Shown piece after piece: positions 17,316-25,646 of a DNA stretch of 46,209 bases. Every line of letters begins with the position of its first letter. The stretch's first letter is position 1. The notes under the pieces were generated by a model. The model had not been told where the DNA came from, made no database searches, and saw only the letters and a program-made list of their open reading frames with translations. The position numbers and the translations under genes were made by a program. Source of the stretch: Bacteroidota bacterium (GTDB taxonomy: Bacteria > Bacteroidota > Bacteroidia > Chitinophagales > Saprospiraceae); the NCBI GenBank assembly GCA_011321935.1, contig DROJ01000479.1:1-46209 (forward strand), written 5' to 3'.

Positions 17316-17428
17316 GTTTTGGTAGCACAGCGTTTACGCTGTCCTGGTCACAGCCGTTTACGGCTGTGCAATAGAGAACGACGTAAACGTCGTTTTCCAG
17401 GACAGCGTAAACGCTGTGCTACCAAAAC
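17316..17428. repeat. branched palindrome, 32-bp perfect arms
   Basis: Perfect 32-bp arms at 17316-17347 and 17397-17428 enclose two further hairpins, CACAGCCGTTTACGGCTGTG (17350-17369) and AACGACGTAAACGTCGTT (17377-17394). The arms themselves contain CAGCGTTTACGCTG, so every branch repeats a GTTTACG core. Folded, it gives a three-way junction. It fills the space between the hydrolase start and the FKBP stop and holds no gene. Confidence 0.9.
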
Positions 17429-17455
17429 CCCAAAAACCTGGGGGACGCCCGTTTT

Positions 17456-17920
17456 TTAAAACCCTACCACCTCGATATCAAAAATCAAAACGGCATTGGA
17501 GCGGATACCGCCCGGGGGCCGAGAGCCATAACCAAGTGCCGAGGGAATGAGCAGCACCCCTTTGCCATCTTTTTTAAACAGTTGAAGCCCTTCTTTCCAG
17601 CCTTCGATAAGGTTGTTCAAAGGAAAGGTACGGGGAGAGCCGGTGGTCTGGTCGAACACTTCGCCATCCGTATAGTAGCCTTTGTAATGTATGGTCACGT
17701 TATCGTTCAAATTGGGGTGGTTGCCCGTGCCCTCCACATCAATAATATAGCGCAGGCCGGAGGCCGTCGAGTCGGCAACAAGGTTGTTGTCGGCCAAGTA
17801 TTCTTCAATGATCTGAATATCTTTTTTGAGCTGGTCTGTAGGACTGAGGGCGTCGTCCTTATTACAGGAAGCAAAAAAAAGGAGGCCGAAAAAAAGGAAA
17901 GTCAGGTGGATATTTTTCAT
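17456..17920 (-). CDS. FKBP-type peptidyl-prolyl isomerase lipoprotein
   Basis: 154 residues. Lipoprotein signal with lipobox FFASC (Cys19), so attached to the periplasmic or outer-membrane face. A short helical linker (DQLKKDIQIIEEYLADNNL) precedes one FKBP domain: NDNVTIHYKGYYTDGEVFDQT, FPLNNLIEGWKEGLQLFKKDGKGVLLIPSALGYGSR, and SNAVLIFDIEVVGF at the end. The active-site aromatic and Asp positions (Y, FD, IEGW, Y) are present. It probably helps fold envelope proteins. Confidence 0.92.
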   Translation of the reverse strand: MKNIHLTFLFFGLLFFASCNKDDALSPTDQLKKDIQIIEEYLADNNLVADSTASGLRYIIDVEGTGNHPNLNDNVTIHYKGYYTDGEVFDQTTGSPRTFPLNNLIEGWKEGLQLFKKDGKGVLLIPSALGYGSRPPGGIRSNAVLIFDIEVVGF

Positions 17921-17955
17921 AGTAAATACTGATGGATTTTATTTTTAAATAAACA

Positions 17956-17963
17956 CAAATTTA
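17956..17963 (-). promoter_or_regulatory. -7 element upstream of the FKBP gene
   Basis: Minus-strand TAAATTTG, 35 nt before the ATG, fits TAnnTTTG. No clear -33 partner. Confidence 0.5.
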
Positions 17964-18030
17964 CGCATTTGTCCCTTTCGGAAAATATCTCCCCGGTGCA
18001 TTGGTCTTTAAACTGCTATTTTTTTAAAAC

Positions 18031-18067
18031 AAAAAAGGCGTCCCGGTTGCCCAGAACGCCTTTTTTT
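18031..18067 (-). terminator. terminator after the MscS gene
   Basis: Imperfect stem GGCGT...ACGCC with a GG/CC inner pair (18037-18060), flanked by six A on the left (U on the minus strand) and seven T on the right. It lies about 20 nt past the MscS stop. Confidence 0.75.
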
Positions 18068-18084
18068 CAAAATATAAAATACGG

Positions 18085-18894
18085 TCAATTAGGATTGTGC
18101 ACATCCATTTGAGGAAATGGAATACTGATACCTTCTTTGTCAAATGCCTTTTTCACATTTTCCTGCATATAGAAAAAGGTGTCCCAATAATGCTCGCTCT
18201 TGCAGAATGGGCGAGTAGCAAGGTTCACGCTGCTGTCTGCCAGTTCAGCTACCACGACGCCCTGCGCAGGGTCGTCCAAAATCCATTGGCACTCCTTTCC
18301 TACCTGCAAAATAATAGCCCTTGCTTTGTCAATATCATCGCCGTAGCCGATGCCGAAAGTCAGTTCCACCCCTATTTTTTCCTGCCCAGAAATATTGGTT
18401 ATCACATTGCCCGTCACCAAGCCATTTGGCACAATGACCCTTTTGTTGTCGAGGGTAGCGAGTACGGTATTAAAAATCTGGAGTTCTGTCACTGTGCCTG
18501 TTTCGCCGCCCACCGTAACGAGGTCGCCTACTTTATAAGGCCGGAAAACAAGTAACAGCACACCGCTCGCAAAGTGGCCGAGGCTGCCCTGCATCGCCAT
18601 GCCGACAGCGAAAGCCATCGCCCCAAAAATGGCAATAAAAGAAGTGGTCTCGATACCGAACATGCCGGCCACACTGAGCAGCAAGAGTACCTTCAAGCCT
18701 ACCCCGACGAGTGATTTCAAGAAGGGGCGAAGGGTATCGTCCACTCCTCTTTTCGCAAGGGTATTGTCAAGTACCCGGACAATCTTGCCGATGATCCAAA
18801 GGCCGATGATGAGCGTAAGGATGGCGCCCACTACTTTGGGTGCATAAGTGGTGGCAAGCCCTGATAATTTTTCGATGTCAATAAAGTCGAACAT
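18085..18894 (-). CDS. MscS-family mechanosensitive channel
   Basis: 269 residues, close to E. coli MscS (286). An N-terminal hydrophobic helix (KVVGAILTLIIGLWIIGKIV), a second (LVGVGLKVLLLLSVAGMFGI) and the pore helix rich in Gly/Ala (FGAMAFAVGMAMQGSLGHFASGVLLLVF) are followed by the beta domain PYKVGDLVTVGGETGTVTEL, NKRVIVPNG and the cytoplasmic vestibule, with the terminal motif ISIPFPQMDVH. It releases solutes under osmotic downshock in the inner membrane. It has its own promoter and terminator, so it is a single-gene unit. Confidence 0.94.
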   Translation of the reverse strand: MFDFIDIEKLSGLATTYAPKVVGAILTLIIGLWIIGKIVRVLDNTLAKRGVDDTLRPFLKSLVGVGLKVLLLLSVAGMFGIETTSFIAIFGAMAFAVGMAMQGSLGHFASGVLLLVFRPYKVGDLVTVGGETGTVTELQIFNTVLATLDNKRVIVPNGLVTGNVITNISGQEKIGVELTFGIGYGDDIDKARAIILQVGKECQWILDDPAQGVVVAELADSSVNLATRPFCKSEHYWDTFFYMQENVKKAFDKEGISIPFPQMDVHNPN

Positions 18895-18967
18895 ATGATT
18901 GGAATGTTTTTGATGAAAAAATAAAGCAATCGTAACCAGACGGGTTTCCCTATCAGGATACGATTGC

Positions 18968-18997
18968 CAAATATATAAATGAATGGAACAAGATCAA
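18968..18997 (-). promoter_or_regulatory. promoter of the MscS gene
   Basis: On the minus strand, TTG (18995-18997), a 19-nt spacer and TATATTTG (18968-18975). This is an excellent match to the TTG-N19-TAnnTTTG Bacteroidota promoter, with a 5' leader of about 65-70 nt before the ATG. Confidence 0.75.
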
Positions 18998-19167
18998 CGG
19001 AAATCAGATATTCAAACTAAAATGCCCACTAATCTTGCATTAAAAAAAGTGTTTACGTGCAAGAGGTAAGTAGTTTTAAAAGCAAAGGGTAAGACGGCAT
19101 TTTTTTTAGAAGTAACGAAAAATTAATATTGCGCCAGCAAATGGGGAAACATGCTTTAAAAATAATT

Positions 19168-19359
19168 TGTATCCCCTCAAAATTGCATGGCAGATAAACA
19201 CATTTTTTTTGAAACACATAGAAACATAGAACACATAGTTTTTCCGCCTTCGGCGGAATCAGCACCCTAATTTCCGCCGAAGGCGGAAAAACTATGTGTT
19301 CTATGTTTCTATGTGTTTCAAAAAAAAACATGTTTACCATTCGGTTTTGAGGGGATACA
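19168..19359. repeat. branched palindrome with TGTATCCCCTCAAAA ends
   Basis: Ends TGTATCCCCTCAAAA (from 19168) and its complement (19345-19359). Inner arms carry GAAACACATAG...CTATGTGTTTC and are continuous through AGAACACATAGTTTTTCCGCC. The centre has two small hairpins of the form TTCCGCC-loop-GGCGGAA. This gives a three-way structure of about 190 nt. The end motif recurs at 44702-44717. Confidence 0.85.
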
Positions 19360-19577
19360 ATAATTTCAGTAAAAATGCCTGCTCTGCAAAAGGGGCGGTT
19401 TGTTTTATTTTCGGCTTTGTGCAAAATTATTTTTGGAATATGTATTTGTGGGAAAAGAGTATTTTAAAAACCGGAATACAGGCGGAAGGCGGAAAAAGAA
19501 AAGCACAACCCAAAGCGCTTGCGGACGTTTCGAGTTAAGCCTAAATACGTAATTGCTTACCGCCCCTCAAGACTACT

Positions 19578-19743
19578 GGTTTCACTAACCCCCGACTTTA
19601 GTCGGGGGGTGAGTAATGAACAAATCTGGGTTTTAACCCAAAATACATGAACATTTTTTTGGGTTAAAACCCAGTAAAGTTTTGAGCCATTACCCCCGAC
19701 TGCCTGCCTGCCGGTAGGCGGGAAGTCGGGGGTTAGTGAAACC
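19578..19743. repeat. cloverleaf-like palindrome with three inner hairpins
   Basis: 20-bp perfect outer arms (19578-19597, 19724-19743; GGTTTCACTAACCCCCGACT and complement). Inside: CCCCCGACT/AGTCGGGGG (19590-19609), TGGGTTTTAACCCA-type arms (about 19628-19674), and a CCCCCGAC stem holding a CTGCCTGCC/GGTAGGCGGG sub-hairpin (19692-19731). Two foldings compete for the same CCCCCGACT strands. Confidence 0.85.
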
Positions 19744-19815
19744 AACTCTCAGAATGGGGTTGTAAGCAGTTACTTAAATACTATTTGAAGGCACTATCAA
19801 ATTATCTATAAAATT

Positions 19816-21453
19816 ATGAAAATAGCCCTGGCCCAACTCAATTTTTTTGTCGGCGACTTCGACGGCAACCTCAACAAAATGCTCCGGGCAACGGAGGAGG
19901 CCAAACAGCAAGGCGCCGACCTCGTCTGCTTCCCTGAATTGGCCACTTGTGGCTACCCACCGCGCGACTTCCTCGAATTTGACGACTTCATCCGCCGGGC
20001 AGAAGGCTCGGTCAACCATTTGGCGAAAGCCGCAAAAGGCATTGCGATAGCGGTCGGTTCGCCGAGCCGCAACCCCGTCATCGAGGGCAAAGACCTTTTC
20101 AATTCGGTCTATTTTTTGGCCGAAGGCCAGATAAAACATGTGCAGCACAAAGCACTGCTGCCGACCTACGATGTCTTCGATGAGTACCGCTATTTTGAGC
20201 CGGCCACTGAGTTCAATATCGTTGAATACAAAGGCAAGCGCATCGCCCTCAATATCTGCGAAGACCTCTGGAACCTGGGCAACGAAAACCCGCTCTACAC
20301 CATCGTGCCGATGGACGAAATGATGGTTCATAAACCTGACCTAATCTTGAACCTGTCGGCCTCGCCTTTCACTTATTCACATGCCGGGGAGCGCATCCAT
20401 GTGCTGCGCGAAAATGCCAAGCGCTATGGCCTGCCCATTTTTTATGTCAACCAAGTCGGCTCGCAAACGGAGATTATTTTTGATGGCGGCTCTATCGCCT
20501 TTTCGCCAAAAGGGACGGTTTATGAAGAAATGCCTTATTGGAAGGAGATGGTCAAAACCTTTGATTTTGACGATGTGTGCGCCGATACGCAGACGGTGCT
20601 GCAGGCAAAAGATAAAATACCGCTCATCCACGACGCACTCGTTTTGGGCATCAAAGACTATTTTGGAAAACTCGGTTTCAAGCAGGCCATCCTCGGCCTT
20701 TCGGGCGGCATTGATTCGGCGGTGGTGGCCGTATTGGCGGCAAGGGCTTTGGGCGAAGACAATGTGCGCGGCCTGCTCATGCCCTCCCAATACTCCTCCG
20801 ACCATTCGGTAAACGACGCCCGCCAATTGGCCGTCAACCTCGGCCTGCAATATGACATTGTGCCCATCGAGCCGATCTACAACACTTTTTTGCAAACCCT
20901 AAAACCCCATTTTTGGGGCAGCCCGCCCAACGTGGCGGAGGAGAACATACAAGCCCGCACCCGCGGCCTTTTGCTGATGGCCATCTCCAATAAATTTGGG
21001 CATATTTTATTGAACACTACCAATAAAAGTGAAATGGCCGTCGGCTACGGAACGCTCTACGGCGACCTCTGCGGTGGCCTCTCGGTACTCGCCGATGTCT
21101 ATAAAACGGAGGTCTATGAACTCGCCAATTATATGAACAAGGACGGCGAAGTGATCCCTGAAAATACCATCACCAAGCCGCCGTCCGCCGAACTCCGCCC
21201 CGACCAAAAGGACAGCGACAGCCTGCCGCCTTATGATATACTCGATGCCATTTTGCTGCAATACATCGAAAAACAGCAAGGCCCGCACGAGATAATCAAA
21301 ATGGGTTTTGATGAAAAAACAGTGCGCCGCGCCCTGCGGCTGGTCAACATGAACGAGTTCAAACGCTATCAGGCCGCACCTGTTTTAAGGGTCTCTCCAA
21401 AAGCATTCGGGATGGGGAGGCGGATACCGATTGTGGGGAAGTATCTTTCTTAA
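19816..21453 (+). CDS. nadE: NAD+ synthase, glutamine-hydrolysing
   Basis: 545 residues. Makes NAD+ from nicotinate-adenine dinucleotide, ATP and glutamine, the last step of NAD synthesis. The N-terminal nitrilase-type glutaminase domain has the Glu41 (FPELATCGYPP), Lys112 (HKALLPTYDVFDE) and Cys148 (LNICEDLW) triad. The C-terminal synthase domain has the P-loop LSGGIDSAVV (295-304), LLMPSQYSS, NIQARTRGLLLMAISNKF, NKSEMAVGYGTLYGDLCGG and TKPPSAELRPDQKD. Length and motifs are complete. It stands alone and ends in a strong hairpin. Confidence 0.97.
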   Translation: MKIALAQLNFFVGDFDGNLNKMLRATEEAKQQGADLVCFPELATCGYPPRDFLEFDDFIRRAEGSVNHLAKAAKGIAIAVGSPSRNPVIEGKDLFNSVYFLAEGQIKHVQHKALLPTYDVFDEYRYFEPATEFNIVEYKGKRIALNICEDLWNLGNENPLYTIVPMDEMMVHKPDLILNLSASPFTYSHAGERIHVLRENAKRYGLPIFYVNQVGSQTEIIFDGGSIAFSPKGTVYEEMPYWKEMVKTFDFDDVCADTQTVLQAKDKIPLIHDALVLGIKDYFGKLGFKQAILGLSGGIDSAVVAVLAARALGEDNVRGLLMPSQYSSDHSVNDARQLAVNLGLQYDIVPIEPIYNTFLQTLKPHFWGSPPNVAEENIQARTRGLLLMAISNKFGHILLNTTNKSEMAVGYGTLYGDLCGGLSVLADVYKTEVYELANYMNKDGEVIPENTITKPPSAELRPDQKDSDSLPPYDILDAILLQYIEKQQGPHEIIKMGFDEKTVRRALRLVNMNEFKRYQAAPVLRVSPKAFGMGRRIPIVGKYLS

Positions 21454-21597
21454 ATGGTTGAATGGTTGAATGGTTGAATGGTTAAATGGTTAAATGGTTT
21501 GAATGGTTTGAATGGTTAATAAAAGACCCGATGGGACTCATCCCATCGGGTCTTTTATTAACCATTCAAACCATTTAACCATTCAACCATTCAATTC
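21454..21597. repeat. AATGGTTG octamer array forming a giant hairpin with terminator core
   Basis: Straight after the nadE stop there are about nine copies of AATGGTTG/AATGGTTA/AATGGTTTG. Then comes a perfect 26-bp hairpin (21511-21536 with 21541-21566, loop CTCA), whose centre carries AAAAGACCCGATGGGA. The complementary octamers AACCATTC follow to 21597. The core with its T-run is a good bidirectional terminator for nadE and for the convergent gene ending at 21591. The octamer flanks lengthen the stem, with slipped pairing possible. Confidence 0.85.
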
Positions 21598-24209
21598 CTC
21601 ACCACCATCTTCAACCACCCCACTATTTCATTTTCCCATAAAATTTGGATGAAATAAAGGCCGCTCGATCCGGGGGCAGGCAATTCTTTTTCGTTCATCC
21701 CTTCTTGTAGGGTCATTTCATTTTTATAAATCAATTGCCCGTTTGTGGAAAAAACAGCCGCCTGCACTTGACCACTCACGGGGCTTTCGACGGCAAGGGT
21801 ATAAGATTGGGCAGAGACGACGGGGTTAGGGAAAATACCGATATTGAGCGACACGCCATTCACTTCGCCCGTCGCAACCATGAGGTCGTGCACGAGGTAG
21901 CCAAAGACATGGCCGCAGCCGATGCCATCGGAAATAGTGACCGAGTAGTCGCCCGGCGGCACGTCCATAATGGACTGCGTAGTAGCGCCGTTGCTCCAAA
22001 GAAAAGTAAACGGGGGGCTGCCTCCGATGATGTCGTTTATCATGATCGAGCCATTGGAAGTGCCCGTGTTGCTGGAGTTGAGCACTGTGACCTGCGGGAA
22101 AATACGGTTGTTGTTTTTCACTTCAAAAGAAGCCGTTTGGGTGCAGCCTGCTGCGTCGGTGACCGTTACTTCGTAAGTGCCCCTGTAAAGGCCGTCAATC
22201 ACATCGGTCGTTTCGCCGTTGCTCCAAAGAAAGGTAAAGGGGCCTGCGCCGTTGCCGATAGCGAGGTCAATACTGCCGTCAATGACCGTGGGGCAGGTCA
22301 TGTCCTGCACGTTGCCGATAATGTCGAATTGCCCGCCGGGCACTATTTCAAATTCAGCCACTTTGGGGCAATTGCCGGAGGCATCGGTGATGGTGACAGT
22401 GTAAATATCTGGGGCGAGGTTGCTGATGTCTTCGGTCGTTTCTCCGTTGCTCCAATTAAAATTCACGTTGCCCGTCGTCCCAGAAACGGTCAGGTCAATG
22501 CTGCCGATGGCCGTGCCGTCGCAGTCGGCCTGCTCTATAAATGCTTCCGCAACGATGTCTGAATTGTTGGAAACATCCAAACTGCCGTTCACAAAAGAGG
22601 GTACGCCTTCGGCTAAATTTTGATAGACTACTTTGTCTTCGACAATGTTTCCAGAAAAAGAAAGCGGCGTTATGCTGCTCACGTTTGCAGTGGTGGCAAA
22701 ACGGATCTGGCAAATGGTCTCGCCGTCCAACATCGTAGCCCCGCCCGATGCAGAAGTGAACCAAGCGAAAGCAAGTTGCCCGTCGGGGGCAGCGCTTTCG
22801 CCGATGTTTTGCATGCTCAGGCCGGGCAGGTTGATGTTTTCAACGGCCACGTAGGCCATGCGGTCTTTGTCCCAATCGAGGGTAAACTGGAATCCCCTGA
22901 TGCCCTGAAAGTCCGCAGCAGTTAGGTCAAAAACGACTTCTTCGCCTGCGCTGCAGGCACCTTCATTTGAAAACAAAAAAGTAGTGTTCAAGGCAGGCGG
23001 CGGATTGTTGGATGCCTCGCCGATGTCGCCGATTTTTATGCCCGTAAAATTTTGGTTGAACATGGTGTCCGGCACATTTGTTAAAATTATGCTTTCTGGA
23101 AAGGGCGGCGTGAAGGGGTCGTTCTGGTCGGGAAAAACATAAGCCTGCGGCGCAAAACGCCAAGAGCTGTTGTTTTGAAATTCAGATGTCTCGCCCAAAA
23201 GAATATCCAGGATTTCAAAAACATCGTCGCCGGTAATATCGGTATTATTGTCGGCGTCGGCAGCGATATATTGGAAAGGGGACGTGAAATTTTCCACCCC
23301 GAGTATTTGCCTGGAGAGGAGTATCAGGTCTGTCACCGAAATGCCTTCGCGGGGGTCGGTGTTTTTTTGGGGGATGATTTCGTAGTCCAGATTGGTATTA
23401 ATATTTGGGAAAAAATAATTGCCTGCCACATCTGTTCCCCTGACAGACCTTCCGGGAATTTCAATATCAACATCTGGGACCGGGGAGTTGTCCGCTTTTT
23501 CCACTTTTCCAAAAATGGCCACTTTGGGTGCGTCCGCAAAAAACAAAAGGCCCGTCCCGCCTGAAAGGTCTGTTGAGGTTTCTTCAATTTCGCCATAAAA
23601 AAAACCGTTCAGGATGCCATAAGTAGCTGCGGGCGAAGAGGTCGAATTGAAAAAGCCAAAGACCGCACCTGTGGGCTGAGTCTGTGTTTCATATGGCCCG
23701 AGCCCACCGCCCTGGCCGATGGTATATATCACTGATTTTTCAGGAATATCATAATTGAAAAAAATGCCGAGCGCCTCGTTCAGTTTGTTGATGTCGCTGG
23801 TATCGGTGGCATTAAAATAAGACCTTATTTTGATGGGAGAGGAAATGGGGTTTGCACCCGTGATCTGCCACGAACGGTTGGCGACCATCCAAATATCAAA
23901 GTTGATATAATCGGCATCCGAAAGGTTGAAGCCGATGTTTCCATAGTCGGCCCTCGTGCCCGATTCGATGCTCAGGCCACTGCCCAATGTGCCGATGTCC
24001 TGCCCGTTTTTTTTGATGGAAAGGATGAGCTTGTTTTCGTTGCTGTTGTAATAATGAGTCCAGCCATCGGCGTCGGTGCATTCGGCATTGGCCTGCAGGG
24101 AGATGCTCGGTGCATCAATGAGCCCGAGGTCGTTGAGGATGTCGCATTGGGAAAAAGTTTCCAGAAAAGGGAAAAGCAATAGGGCTGCTATGAGTGTTGA
24201 TATTCGCAT
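21591..24209 (-). CDS. large secreted type IX cargo with dockerin-, cohesin- and SprB-like modules
   Basis: About 872 residues from MRISTLIAALLLFPFLETFSQ (ATG 24209; an upstream ATG at 24257 would put a polar tail before the signal peptide). Order: a cysteine-containing beta domain of about 250 residues; a carboxypeptidase-regulatory-like repeat (VAIFGKVEKADNSPVPDVDIEIPG); a dockerin-like pair (GISVTDLILLSRQILG, DADNNTDITGDDVFEILDILLG); a cohesin-like domain (EEVVFDLTAADFQGIRGFQFTLDWDKDRM); three SprB-type repeats (FNWSNGETTEDIS, FLWSNGETTDVID, FLWSNGATTQSIM); and a C-terminal type IX sorting domain (IGIFPNPVVSAQSYTL ... GLYFIQILWENEIVGWLKMVV). It is predicted to be exported by the PorU/PorV system and displayed on the surface. 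Ligand unknown. Confidence 0.85.
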   Translation of the reverse strand: MRISTLIAALLLFPFLETFSQCDILNDLGLIDAPSISLQANAECTDADGWTHYYNSNENKLILSIKKNGQDIGTLGSGLSIESGTRADYGNIGFNLSDADYINFDIWMVANRSWQITGANPISSPIKIRSYFNATDTSDINKLNEALGIFFNYDIPEKSVIYTIGQGGGLGPYETQTQPTGAVFGFFNSTSSPAATYGILNGFFYGEIEETSTDLSGGTGLLFFADAPKVAIFGKVEKADNSPVPDVDIEIPGRSVRGTDVAGNYFFPNINTNLDYEIIPQKNTDPREGISVTDLILLSRQILGVENFTSPFQYIAADADNNTDITGDDVFEILDILLGETSEFQNNSSWRFAPQAYVFPDQNDPFTPPFPESIILTNVPDTMFNQNFTGIKIGDIGEASNNPPPALNTTFLFSNEGACSAGEEVVFDLTAADFQGIRGFQFTLDWDKDRMAYVAVENINLPGLSMQNIGESAAPDGQLAFAWFTSASGGATMLDGETICQIRFATTANVSSITPLSFSGNIVEDKVVYQNLAEGVPSFVNGSLDVSNNSDIVAEAFIEQADCDGTAIGSIDLTVSGTTGNVNFNWSNGETTEDISNLAPDIYTVTITDASGNCPKVAEFEIVPGGQFDIIGNVQDMTCPTVIDGSIDLAIGNGAGPFTFLWSNGETTDVIDGLYRGTYEVTVTDAAGCTQTASFEVKNNNRIFPQVTVLNSSNTGTSNGSIMINDIIGGSPPFTFLWSNGATTQSIMDVPPGDYSVTISDGIGCGHVFGYLVHDLMVATGEVNGVSLNIGIFPNPVVSAQSYTLAVESPVSGQVQAAVFSTNGQLIYKNEMTLQEGMNEKELPAPGSSGLYFIQILWENEIVGWLKMVVRN

Positions 24210-24546
24210 GGGTGTTGAATTTCGTTTGTGCGTAAATCGGCCATGCCTTTGCGGCAAGCAAATACATAAACCTATACCTTAGAAACGGGTTGTTTGTTGC
24301 AAAACCAAGTAGCCAAAAGTGTGGTGGTGAGATGTCCGAAATTGAATTGGCAGTGAGAAAGTCCTAAAGTGGATGTGGGAAATACGGTGTTGCAAAATTA
24401 GGCAAAAAGTAGGGGGTGGCAAAATGGGGGATAGAATAGGTGGGCATTATTCAATACGAGGTACTTGACCAGAAGAAAACATCTCCCTCAACCATTTCCT
24501 CCCTCGTCCGTTCCTCCCAATATCTTATTGAATTTATTTTAAAATT

Positions 24547-25173
24547 ATGTCAGATTTCATTCATAAACTCCAACAAAAACTCCAAGCCCCGCTCCCTGGC
24601 CGCACCGCTCAATTAAAAATGGCGCCCACCTCCCGCCGCAAATACATGGCCGCCCCCGCCAACGCGCGCCAAGCAGGCGTCATGGCTACCCTTTTCCCCA
24701 AAAACAAAGAGTGGCATGTGGTACTGATAGAGCGCAACCCGAACGACCGCGACACCCACGGCGGGCAGATCAGTTTTCCCGGCGGCAAGGCCGAACCACA
24801 CGACGGGACAATGCTCAAAACGGCACTGCGCGAGACGGAGGAGGAGGTCGGTATTTTACAAAAAGAAATAAAAGTGCTGGGGAAATTGAGCGAGGTATAT
24901 ATCCCCGTCAGCAATTTTAATGTCTATCCATTTGTCGGCTATCTCGATTTCCAACCAATATATAATATCCAAGAAGCAGAAGTTTACAGAGTGCTGGAAG
25001 TGCCTATTTCCCACCTGAAAAACGAGGCGGCAAAACAGCGCACCACCGACATCCCGATCAACAAATTGCTGACCCTGAAAAACATCCCGTTTTACGAAGT
25101 GGAAAATAAAACCCTGTGGGGCGCTACGGCCATGATGCTGAGCGAACTGCTGGAGTTGACGGGAGACGGTTGA
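24547..25173 (+). CDS. Nudix hydrolase, CoA-pyrophosphatase type
   Basis: 208 residues. HGGQISFPGGKAEPHDGTMLK plus ALRETEEEVGI gives the Nudix box (Gly80 to Ile103, with RETEEEVGI at 95-103). The GQISFPGG lead-in and LIERNPNDRDTH just before it mark the CoA diphosphatase subfamily (NudL/NUDT7-like), which cleaves CoA or acyl-CoA to phosphopantetheine and 3',5'-ADP. One deviation is an Asp at position 86 where the consensus has Glu. An intergenic region rich in repeats follows. Confidence 0.88.
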   Translation: MSDFIHKLQQKLQAPLPGRTAQLKMAPTSRRKYMAAPANARQAGVMATLFPKNKEWHVVLIERNPNDRDTHGGQISFPGGKAEPHDGTMLKTALRETEEEVGILQKEIKVLGKLSEVYIPVSNFNVYPFVGYLDFQPIYNIQEAEVYRVLEVPISHLKNEAAKQRTTDIPINKLLTLKNIPFYEVENKTLWGATAMMLSELLELTGDG

Positions 25174-25646
25174 CGGTGGACGGAAAGCAGGCCTTGATTC
25201 TATCTTTTTGGAATTTTTTCCTGCCGCCCAGAAAGAATTCCAATCCCCGTCTCTCGTCCACCGTCCACCGTCCGCCGTTTGCCGTTTGCCGAAAAAACCC
25301 TGCTTGCCGTCAAAATAAAGTATCTTTGAAAAACTTGTTCCTTCATTTATAAGTTAATTTATTTGACAAGTGTTTTTAATTCCATTTAATTAGCTATCGC
25401 ATTTAGTTATTGGCTGTTAGACAGCTCTCGGATATTCAAGATTTAATCCTATTTGAATTAGCTAATAATGCGAATAACGGGTTAAATTTTTCGAGTATTG
25501 ATTATCAATGGTTTAGGCTCCACGTTTACTAAACTTTTAAAGTTTAGTAAACGTAACTGCCTGAAAATCAGTAGTTTTTTTTACCCGTTATCCGCATTAA
25601 TAGCCAATGGCAAACAACCAATAGCAATTGTCAATTATATTTTATT
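25174..25646. other. non-coding region with heptamer array and palindrome
   Basis: About 470 nt. 25165-25195 holds TTGACGG/GAGACGG/TGGACGG heptamers that begin inside the last codons of the Nudix gene. 25255-25292 holds the complementary CCGTCCA/CCGTCCG/CCGTTTG heptamers, so the two can pair. 25467-25598 is a separate branched palindrome. No promoter match of quality and no gene is seen; the frame opening at 25498 crosses the palindrome. Confidence 0.55.
25467..25598. repeat. palindrome with 16-bp perfect inner stem
   Basis: Outer arms AATGCGAATAACGGGT and its near-complement (25467-25486, 25580-25598, two mismatches) enclose ACGTTTACTAAACTTT/AAAGTTTAGTAAACGT (25522-25554), a perfect 16-bp stem with a one-base centre. 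It is close to the next gene's start (25647), so it could influence that gene's expression. Confidence 0.8.

Larger units (their letters stand above)
18998..19815. other. non-coding region with two branched palindromes
   Basis: About 0.8 kb between the MscS promoter and nadE. No believable gene. A 123-codon frame on the minus strand (19053-19424) runs straight through a palindrome and is rejected. The content is two large inverted-repeat structures listed separately (19168-19359 and 19578-19743). The region just before nadE (19744-19815) has only a weak TATTTG-like -7 and no strong promoter. Confidence 0.6.

Noticed and set aside
19053-19424. 123-codon minus-strand frame before nadE
   Set aside because: Its middle is the 190-nt palindrome; both arms are translated into low-complexity sequence.
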